DNA of 64,000 bases from Cupriavidus pinatubonensis (GTDB lineage: Bacteria; Pseudomonadota; Gammaproteobacteria; Burkholderiales; Burkholderiaceae), in the NCBI RefSeq assembly GCF_019602855.1, contig NZ_CP080766.1, positions 124,001-188,000 of the forward strand. Direction: 5' to 3'. The position numbers and the translations under genes were made by a program. This document shows, in pieces, positions 36,081 through 42,180 of the stretch. How positions within the stretch are numbered: the first letter of the stretch is position 1; every line of letters begins with the position of its first letter. The notes under the pieces were generated by a model, which was given only the letters and a program-made list of their open reading frames with translations, was not told where the DNA came from and made no database searches.

Positions 36081-36105
36081 CGGGGTAGCCTGCAATGCTA
36101 CCCCG
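36081..36105. terminator. Strong hairpin without T-tract
   Basis: CGGGGTAGC/GCTACCCCG is a perfect 9-bp stem with a 7-nt loop in the gap after the integrase remnant. No T-tract follows, so termination is uncertain. Apart from this and the small frame at 36231, I see nothing in 36006-36357. Confidence 0.4.
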
Positions 36106-36230
36106 CGTCTGTCGTTGGTTGGAGCGCTGCGCGCGGCCGCAAGACTATCGCTGGAGCGCCGCCTAGGGGCGGCCGACTGCCGTTGCAGGCCTGCTCGAAG
36201 ACACCCGCGCGCAGTTGGAAACAATATTCG

Positions 36231-36338
36231 ATGTCAGATGCAAAGCTTGCCTTCTGGGGTCATTACGGCGTGGCGGCGATCGTTCTGGGCCTGATTGCCG
36301 TTTCGCTGCTGGGCAGATTGCGCGGAAAGCACAGCTAA
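36231..36338 (+). CDS. Possible 35-residue single-membrane-span peptide
   Basis: An ATG at 36231 opens MSDAKLAFWGHYGVAAIVLG, then LIAVSLLGRLRGKHS and a stop. It has one hydrophobic helix flanked by a polar N-terminus and a basic C-terminus, a common layout for small membrane peptides. The ribosome site is weak and the gene is unconfirmed. It lies just before the exported protein at 36358. Confidence 0.3.
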   Translation: MSDAKLAFWGHYGVAAIVLGLIAVSLLGRLRGKHS

Positions 36339-36357
36339 CGTGCCAGGGTAGGCTACC

Positions 36358-37518
36358 GTGACCATTCCGATAAAGGCCTTGTTATCCGTGAATTTACGAT
36401 TCCTTACGCTCCTCCTCTCAGTCCACTTAGTCCCCGCTGCCATTGCCGCGGCCCCATCAGGACCGATCGTAGTGAAAGCGATCACGTACAAAGGCTCGCT
36501 GCCCTACGCCGAATCCGGTGATGCCAGGCGTGACGCCCGCATCAACAATCGCATCTTCCTCGACATGGTCGAGCAGCCGGCCCCCGCCAGGTATTCCGAC
36601 AGAATCAAGGAGTCGAAGGAACAGGACGGACTTCAAGGCAGCTCAGACTTCAGCTTCTCGGTGTTGCGCAACGATGATCGAGTGCTGGCACTCGAAGTCG
36701 ACGCCGAGGGCTGTGGTGCCTATTGCGAGAATTACTCGAGGCAGTACAACTTCGACGCGACCACCGGGCGATCGATTGCCGCTTCGGACATATTCACGCC
36801 GGCGGGCGGCGCAGCGCTCCTGAAGCGCAACCTCACGAAACGCATGGTCGAGTACAGAAGAGCCATCGCCGGCTTGAACAAGGACGCCACTGCTTATCGC
36901 AAGAAGCACCGCATCACGACACCTTGGCCGCAGCCTCGGCCCGATACCAAGCAGGACGAGGAAGAACTGCGCATCGCGTCGACCATCGCCATGTACGAAG
37001 ACTGCCTGGAATCGATGCCCGATTCTGGCAAGTACTACAGACTGACGGAAATCCCTCTGAGAATTGACGGTGAGTCCATCACCTTTCTATATGGGCGCTG
37101 CAGCAACCACGCTATGCGCGCGCTGGACGACGTGGGCGACCAGAAGGTTGCCTACAAGAACGCTGACCTCGCGCCGTATTTCACTGCTTACGGCAAGTAC
37201 TTGATGATGAACGGCCCACAGGCTGCGCCGCGTGTCGATCCGTATCGACAGATTCTGAAAGGCCGCGTGGGGCAAGCGGCAATCACGCTGCACTTGTCCG
37301 AGCGCTACAGCGACGACTCACTGTCCGGTATCTACTTTTACGACAAGTACCGCAAGCCTATCGCGCTGAGCGGCAGGGTGACTGGCGACGTCATCGAACT
37401 CACCGAATCCGAAAGCAGCGATACGCTCAAACCGCTCATTCGGGCCACGATCCAGGGCGACAAGCTTGAAGGTCTATGGATCGGCGACAAGACTCTCAAC
37501 TTCCGGGCTGCGCCTTGA
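36358..37518 (+). CDS. Exported protein with a DUF3298/RsiV-like domain
   Basis: A 386-residue protein read from a GTG at 36358, or from a second GTG at 36385. A signal peptide is evident (LRFLTLLLSVHLVPAAIAAAP). The middle has the beta-rich features of PdaC/RsiV-type exported domains: RVLALEVDAEGCGAYCENYS then YNFDATTGRSIAASDIFT. The C-terminal part (KGRVGQAAITLHL) looks like an extra beta-domain. Two cysteines in GCGAYCEN may form a disulfide. Role unknown. It ends back-to-back with the truncated HipA gene. Confidence 0.65.
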   Translation: MTIPIKALLSVNLRFLTLLLSVHLVPAAIAAAPSGPIVVKAITYKGSLPYAESGDARRDARINNRIFLDMVEQPAPARYSDRIKESKEQDGLQGSSDFSFSVLRNDDRVLALEVDAEGCGAYCENYSRQYNFDATTGRSIAASDIFTPAGGAALLKRNLTKRMVEYRRAIAGLNKDATAYRKKHRITTPWPQPRPDTKQDEEELRIASTIAMYEDCLESMPDSGKYYRLTEIPLRIDGESITFLYGRCSNHAMRALDDVGDQKVAYKNADLAPYFTAYGKYLMMNGPQAAPRVDPYRQILKGRVGQAAITLHLSERYSDDSLSGIYFYDKYRKPIALSGRVTGDVIELTESESSDTLKPLIRATIQGDKLEGLWIGDKTLNFRAAP

Positions 37519-37977
37519 TCAACACGACTGTATGGCCCTGAGACCTCCGGGGCGACGCCCTAGATTGGTCACCATTCCGATAAGAGTACGTATCTCTATC
37601 TGGTCATCGATATGGCGGGCTCGTGTCCACCGCCCGCCAGCTAACCGTGCAATATTTTCCGAGCTCTCAAGGGACGCCACCCTGAGCTTGGCCTCCACCG
37701 CCCGGCGCCCCCACGAATCGGGCGCCGCATCGCGTATGCCACCGAAGCCCGTCAGCGCGTTCACAGGCAGCAACCGGCGGCCCTTCACCGGCTCGCCGTG
37801 GATGCCGAGACTCACGGGATCCACTTCGATCGCATCCGGGCGATCCAGATATCGAAGCCCATAGGCAAAGCTGGAAGCCAGCAGTGCAGATCCCTCCTCC
37901 GTCATGGTCAGCTGGCCACACGGTGCCCAGGCCTCCCCAAAGTGGGCAAAGGTCATTAGTTGCTGGTCTTTTGCCAT
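37519..37977 (-). pseudogene. Truncated HipA-family toxin gene
   Basis: About the first 100 codons match the HipA N-terminal domain: FAYGLRYLDRPDAIEVDPVS, then GRRLLPVNALTGFGGIRDAA and PDSWGRRAVEAKLRV. The frame then drifts from family sequence and stops after 152 codons. The kinase core (about 300 residues, including the catalytic Asp and Asn) is absent, replaced by the end of the exported-protein gene. The product would be an inactive toxin. The HipB gene precedes it by 12 nt. Confidence 0.8.
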
Positions 37978-37989
37978 CAGCGTAAGTCG

Positions 37990-38331
37990 TCAGAAATCGA
38001 GGCTCTGAAGCTCCGAGGCGGACAAATCCCGGACGCGTCTGGTGGCTTCGCGCGACTGCAGCGCCTTCAGCGCCGGATCGGTCTCCGCCAGAAGGCTCGC
38101 GAAGGTTGCGCCTGGAGAGATCGCGTCGAGGTAGCGAAGCAGCTGGCCGAAGGCGAGGCCGGGATCTCCCTTCTCGATCCGATAGGCCGTGTTGCGAGAA
38201 AGTCCCGCGCGTACAGCCGCGTCGGCTTGCTTGATGTGACGAGCCTGACGTAGCCGAGCCAGCAACCGTCCGACGTGGACCGCTTGCTGAGCCAGCTCTG
38301 GGGTGAGGACGGAGGACTGGGAGACTTTCAT
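37990..38331 (-). CDS. HipB-like antitoxin, XRE-family DNA-binding protein
   Basis: A 113-residue protein with a Cro/C1 helix-turn-helix (about residues 15-75: RLLARLRQARHIKQADAAVRAGLSRNTAYRIEKGD). It appears intact. The start at 38331 (MKVSQSSVL) is preferred over an upstream extension. HipB antitoxins bind their own promoter and their HipA kinase; here the toxin partner is truncated, so only autoregulation or orphan DNA binding remains. It is divergent from peptide cluster C with 430 nt between. Confidence 0.8.
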   Translation of the reverse strand: MKVSQSSVLTPELAQQAVHVGRLLARLRQARHIKQADAAVRAGLSRNTAYRIEKGDPGLAFGQLLRYLDAISPGATFASLLAETDPALKALQSREATRRVRDLSASELQSLDF

Positions 38332-38362
38332 GTGTGAGAAATCACTCGCAATGCTGTTATTA

Positions 38363-38476
38363 CTCGATTTAACGAACAATACCCGGCAATGTACACCACA
38401 TCCAGCAAACTTCCAATGATCTTAAAATAGTGCATACATGCGTTAATGCTCGATTTTAAATCCCTTAACGAGCATT
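38363..38476. promoter_or_regulatory. Candidate HipB operator region
   Basis: CTCGATTTAACGA (38363-38375) and an 8-bp inverted repeat AATGCTCG (38445-38452) / CGAGCATT (38469-38476) share CTCGATTT and TTAACGA parts. The TTA-x-T-x-CTCGATTT block occurs twice. Location upstream of hipB fits an autoregulatory operator. Confidence 0.45.
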
Positions 38477-38527
38477 GGACGCACGTAGTCGGGTTGCGTG
38501 AGCCTCACAAGCTCGGCGGTTCGTGCA

Positions 38528-38570
38528 TGTCTGCCGAGCGCCAACCATTTCCTCGGGATTGTGTCTGCCG
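38528..38570. promoter_or_regulatory. Candidate enhancer (activator) sites of peptide cluster C
   Basis: TGTCTGCCG occurs as a direct repeat at 38528-38536 and 38562-38570, 151 and 117 nt before the sigma-54 GG. Compare 152 and 119 nt in cluster A and 152 and 116 nt in cluster B. Confidence 0.55.
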
Positions 38571-38637
38571 CCATCCAACATGCCCTAGCTCGGATATGTC
38601 GACGGGCGGCGGCATACATCGAATTTCTTCTTTATTT

Positions 38638-38649
38638 TCAAATATTTGA
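38638..38649. promoter_or_regulatory. IHF-like site of peptide cluster C
   Basis: TCAAATATTTGA is a perfect palindrome that also fits the IHF core TCAANNNNTTR, centred 35.5 nt before the sigma-54 GG as in the other two clusters. Confidence 0.55.
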
Positions 38650-38677
38650 TGCAACTTCCGCTCTCCGACACAAGGAC

Positions 38678-38692
38678 TGGCACACCTCATGC
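38678..38692 (+). promoter_or_regulatory. Sigma-54 promoter of peptide cluster C
   Basis: TGGCACACCTCATGC differs from the cluster A and B promoters at one position between the conserved GG and GC. It lies 69 nt upstream of copy C1. Confidence 0.8.
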
Positions 38693-38761
38693 ATATATAC
38701 CTGCAAGCGCAACACCCGACGCCTGAACCAAAGCCAGACCAGCACACCCAAGGAGTCCATC

Positions 38762-39022
38762 ATGTCCCTGACTATCCAGAACCTGCCCGTCGAACAAGAT
38801 CTCGATCACGCCAGGATGGGCGCCGTCCGTGGTGGCAGCCTGTTCATGAACAACGCGATCAACGCGATCCTGGGTGGTGCCGGCGTGTCCTTTGCCAGCC
38901 CCAACATCATCGTGGCCCCGGTCACTCAGGTCGACGCCTCGAGCCGCGTGAACATCGACCTCTCGAGCATCAGCAACCTGCTCAACAACGTCGGCGGCAT
39001 CGTGCGCGGCTTGCAGCACTGA
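38762..39022 (+). CDS. Double-glycine-leader peptide, type 1 (copy C1)
   Basis: An 86-residue type-1 paralogue, more diverged than A1 and B1. The leader ends HARMGAVRGG; the core begins SLFMNNAINAILGGAGVSFA and ends NNVGGIVRGLQH. Conserved positions with the others include the SPNIIVAPVTQVDAS stretch. It is the first gene of cluster C, 50 nt before C2. Confidence 0.85.
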   Translation: MSLTIQNLPVEQDLDHARMGAVRGGSLFMNNAINAILGGAGVSFASPNIIVAPVTQVDASSRVNIDLSSISNLLNNVGGIVRGLQH

Positions 39023-39072
39023 TTTCCCGCCAAGCCCATATCTCGTTCATCCAGCCTACCCAGGAGACCATC

Positions 39073-39333
39073 ATGTCCTTGACCATTCAGAACCTCCTGC
39101 TCGAACAGGACCTCGACAGCGCTAAGATGGGCGACGTGCGCGGTGGCAGCATCTTCGTGAACTCCGGCACCAACGCCATCGTGGGCGGCGCCGGCGTGTC
39201 GTTCTTCAGCCCGAACACCATCGTGGCTCCGGTCACGCAAGTGGATGCTTCGACCCGCACCGACGTCGACATCAAGACCGTGAGCAATATGCTGAACAAC
39301 GTCGGCGGCATCGTTCAGGCGCTGCAGCACTGA
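39073..39333 (+). CDS. Double-glycine-leader peptide, type 2 (copy C2)
   Basis: An 86-residue type-2 paralogue. The leader ends SAKMGDVRGG, with Asp at -5. The core begins SIFVNSGTNAIVGGAGVSFF and ends MLNNVGGIVQALQH. The usual CCCAGGAGACCATC block precedes it. Cluster C thus repeats the type 1 then type 2 order of cluster A. A G9 run and a hairpin follow before cioA. Confidence 0.85.
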   Translation: MSLTIQNLLLEQDLDSAKMGDVRGGSIFVNSGTNAIVGGAGVSFFSPNTIVAPVTQVDASTRTDVDIKTVSNMLNNVGGIVQALQH

Positions 39334-39389
39334 GTCGTGAGGGGGGGGGCCGGCGATCACTTCGTTGACGCTCCCGCCCTCACCCCCAG

Positions 39390-39414
39390 CCCCTCTCCCG
39401 CCACGGGAGAGGGG
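39390..39414. repeat. Intergenic hairpin CCCCTCTCCCG/CGGGAGAGGGG
   Basis: An 11-bp perfect inverted repeat with a 3-nt loop between copy C2 and cioA. Elements of this kind (ctctcccgc...cgggagaggg) are frequent intergenic repeats in proteobacterial genomes. It may act as the terminator for cluster C, although a T-tract is lacking. Confidence 0.6.
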
Positions 39415-39561
39415 AGCAAACCGCGCGAACTCCATCACAACTGAGCTTGCGCACATCCTCAACAACTGTACCCCTCCCCCACAAGCTGTATTCCCTACCC
39501 TTCTCCGTAATGTCGCGCGCCCCGCCATCACACCGGCGGCAACCCCACGGAGAGCACATCG

Positions 39562-41013
39562 ATGCATGGACTTACAGCGCTGGAACTCGCCCGGATCCAG
39601 TTCGGATTCACGGTTTCATTTCACATCCTATTTCCCGCGATCACCATTGGCCTGGCTTGTTTCCTCGGTTTCCTGGAAGCGCGCTGGCTGCTGACCAAAG
39701 ACACGGTCTACCGCACGCTGTACCAGTTCTGGGTCAAGATCTTCGCCCTGAATTTCGGCATGGGCGTGGTGTCCGGGCTGGTCATGGCCTATGAGTTCGG
39801 CACCAACTGGTCGTTCTTCTCGCAATTCGCTGGCGGCATTACCGGCCCGCTGCTGACCTACGAAGTGCTGACCGCCTTCTTCCTCGAAGCCGGCTTTCTT
39901 GGCGTGATGCTGTTCGGCTGGAACCGCGTCGGCCCGGGGCTGCACTTCTTCTCGACGGTGATGGTCGCGCTCGGCACCATGATCTCGTCGACATGGATCC
40001 TGGCGTCCAACAGCTGGATGCACACGCCCGCGGGCTACGCCATCGTGGCTGGCAAGGTCGTGCCGACCGACTGGCTCGCCGTGATCTTCAACCCGTCGTT
40101 CCCGTACCGCCTTGCGCATATGGTGATTGCCGCGTTGCTGTCCACGGCATTGTTCGTGGCGGCAGCGTCAGCGTGGCAACTGCTGCACGGTCGCGCGGTG
40201 CCCGCCGCGAAGAAGATGCTGTCGCTTGCGCTGTGGATGGTGCTTGTCACCGCGCCGTTGCAGGCCGTGGTCGGCGATGCGCACGGTCTCAATACGCTCG
40301 AATACCAGCCCGCCAAGATCGCCGCGCTGGAAGGCCACTGGAACACCGCCGCGAAGGACGACAAGAATGGCTTCCCGTTGATCGTCTTCGGCATTCCCGA
40401 CATGGAACGTGAGGAAACGCGCTACGCGATCGAGATTCCGCGCCTGGGCAGCGTGATCCTCACGCACACGCTGGATGGGCAGATCCGCGGCCTGAAGGAC
40501 TTTCCCAAGGCCGACCGACCCAATGCGACCGTGTTGTTCTTCACCTTCCGCACCATGGTCGGCCTGGGCGTGCTGATGATCCTGTACGGCCTGCTCGGCT
40601 GGCTACTGCGCCGCAACGGCGCCGTGTACCGGTCCCGCGCGTTCCTGCGCTTTGCCGTGGTCATGGGTCCTGCAGGACTGATCGCCCTGCTCGCAGGCTG
40701 GATGACCACCGAGATCGGGCGCCAGCCGTGGGTGGTCTACGGCCTGATGCGCACCCACGACGCGGTGTCCGCGCACGCCGCAGGCCCGGTTGCACTGTCG
40801 CTAGCGCTGTTCGTCATCGTCTATTTCATCGTCTTCGGCGTGGGCATCCGCTACATGCTCAGGCTGGCGAGCGCCGGCCCCGTTGCCGACAACCACGTGC
40901 ACGCCCACCCGCAACCCTATGGCCCCGGCACTGTCGGCGCCATTCCGGCCGCCGTCAGCGCAGCGGCTTCCGCTCGCACCGCCATGGCTCCCCACGGCCA
41001 CCGCAATTCCTGA
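39562..41013 (+). CDS. cioA: Cytochrome bd-type (cyanide-insensitive) quinol oxidase subunit I
   Basis: A 483-residue membrane protein of the CydA family. Heme ligands are seen as the early His in FTVSFHILFPAITIG and His in RLAHMVIAAL, and Met in the ERE..TRYAIE region. The GRQPWVVYGLMRT motif of the C-terminal half is present. The quinol (Q) loop is short, which marks the CIO/bd-II-like group rather than E. coli bd-I. The enzyme oxidises quinol with O2 without pumping protons. It is followed by cioB (13 nt) and a DUF2474 gene. Confidence 0.93.
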   Translation: MHGLTALELARIQFGFTVSFHILFPAITIGLACFLGFLEARWLLTKDTVYRTLYQFWVKIFALNFGMGVVSGLVMAYEFGTNWSFFSQFAGGITGPLLTYEVLTAFFLEAGFLGVMLFGWNRVGPGLHFFSTVMVALGTMISSTWILASNSWMHTPAGYAIVAGKVVPTDWLAVIFNPSFPYRLAHMVIAALLSTALFVAAASAWQLLHGRAVPAAKKMLSLALWMVLVTAPLQAVVGDAHGLNTLEYQPAKIAALEGHWNTAAKDDKNGFPLIVFGIPDMEREETRYAIEIPRLGSVILTHTLDGQIRGLKDFPKADRPNATVLFFTFRTMVGLGVLMILYGLLGWLLRRNGAVYRSRAFLRFAVVMGPAGLIALLAGWMTTEIGRQPWVVYGLMRTHDAVSAHAAGPVALSLALFVIVYFIVFGVGIRYMLRLASAGPVADNHVHAHPQPYGPGTVGAIPAAVSAAASARTAMAPHGHRNS

Positions 41014-41026
41014 ACAGGTGAAAAAC

Positions 41027-42034
41027 ATGGGTATCGACCTCCCCGCCATCTGGGCCTGCCTGATCTTCTTCGGCGTGATGATGTACGTCATCATGGATGG
41101 ATTCGACCTGGGCATCGGCATCCTCTTCTCCTTTGTCGGCGACCGCCATGACCGCGACGTGATGATGAACACCGTCGCCCCGGTCTGGGACGGCAACGAG
41201 ACCTGGCTCGTGCTTGGCGGCGCGGCGCTGCTCGGCGCTTTCCCGCTCGCCTATTCGGTGCTGCTCAGCGCGTTCTACCTGCCGCTCATGCTGATGTTGC
41301 TGGGGCTGATCTTCCGCGGCGTGGCATTCGAATTCCGCTTCAAGGCCAGCAATCGCAGCCGCCCGTACTGGGACGCCGCCTTCACGTGGGGCTCGGTCGT
41401 CGCTGCATTCTTCCAGGGTGTGACGCTGGGCGCCTATATTGATGGCATTGCCATGCAGGGCACGACCTACACCGGCGGCGCGCTCGACTGGCTGGCACCG
41501 TTCCCGCTCTTCACCGGCGTGGGCGTGGTCATCACCTACGCATTCCTCGGTGTTACGTGGCTCATCATGAAGACGGAGGGCCGGCTGCAATGGACCATGC
41601 TGCGCGTGACAAACGTGCTGACCGGCGTGATGGTGGCGATGATCGCCGCGGTCAGCATCTGGACGCCGCTCACGCACCCTGCCATCGCCGGGCGCTGGTT
41701 CGCGCTGCCCAACCTGTTCTTCTTCCTGCCGGTGCCGCTGCTGGTGATCGGTGCGGCCATGGGCATCCAGCGTTCGCTGCACAGGCACCCGAATGCCGCG
41801 CCGTTCCTGTACGCGCTGCTGATGGTGTTCATGGGCTATACGGGGCTGGCGATCAGCGTCTGGCCAAACATCATCCCGCCGTCGATCTCGATCTGGGCCG
41901 CGTCGTCGCCGCCGCAGAGCCAGGGCTTTGCGCTGGTTGGCACGCTGTTCATCGTGCCGATCATCCTGGCGTACACGTCGTGGTCCTACTACGTGTTCCG
42001 TGGCAAGGTCCGCCGCGGCGAGGGGTACCACTGA
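41027..42034 (+). CDS. cioB: Cytochrome bd-type quinol oxidase subunit II
   Basis: A 335-residue CydB-family protein with eight to nine membrane helices. It opens with PAIWACLIFFGVMMYVIMDG and FDLGIGILF, the subunit II signature, followed by the VWDGNETWLVLGG motif. The start at 41027 lies 13 nt after cioA; the stop overlaps the start of the DUF2474 gene (ATGA-type). It forms the heterodimer with CioA. Confidence 0.93.
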   Translation: MGIDLPAIWACLIFFGVMMYVIMDGFDLGIGILFSFVGDRHDRDVMMNTVAPVWDGNETWLVLGGAALLGAFPLAYSVLLSAFYLPLMLMLLGLIFRGVAFEFRFKASNRSRPYWDAAFTWGSVVAAFFQGVTLGAYIDGIAMQGTTYTGGALDWLAPFPLFTGVGVVITYAFLGVTWLIMKTEGRLQWTMLRVTNVLTGVMVAMIAAVSIWTPLTHPAIAGRWFALPNLFFFLPVPLLVIGAAMGIQRSLHRHPNAAPFLYALLMVFMGYTGLAISVWPNIIPPSISIWAASSPPQSQGFALVGTLFIVPIILAYTSWSYYVFRGKVRRGEGYH

Positions 42035-42171
42035 TGGCAACGATCTCGAAGCCGACGCTGGCAAGCCGTCTCGGCTGGCTGCTGGCGCTGTGGGCGGCAA
42101 GTGTCGGCACGTTGTTCGCCTTTGCCTGCCTGATGCGGCTGCTGATGCGCGCGGCCGGCCTTTCGACCTGA
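42034..42171 (+). CDS. DUF2474 small membrane protein of the bd oxidase operon
   Basis: A 45-residue peptide starting at the ATG that overlaps the cioB stop. It has a single membrane helix (LGWLLALWAASVGTLFAFAC) between basic ends, the layout of DUF2474 proteins that follow cioAB in Burkholderiales and Pseudomonas. By analogy with CydX it is probably a structural subunit of the oxidase. Too short for many gene finders. Confidence 0.8.
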   Translation: MATISKPTLASRLGWLLALWAASVGTLFAFACLMRLLMRAAGLST

Positions 42172-42180
42172 GAGGCAGGC

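Noticed and set aside
32184..39333. Repeated DNA blocks that could suggest a CRISPR array or transposon
   Set aside because: The repeats are whole 261-nt genes with conserved reading frames and ribosome sites, not short spaced repeats, and no transposase or terminal repeats surround them.
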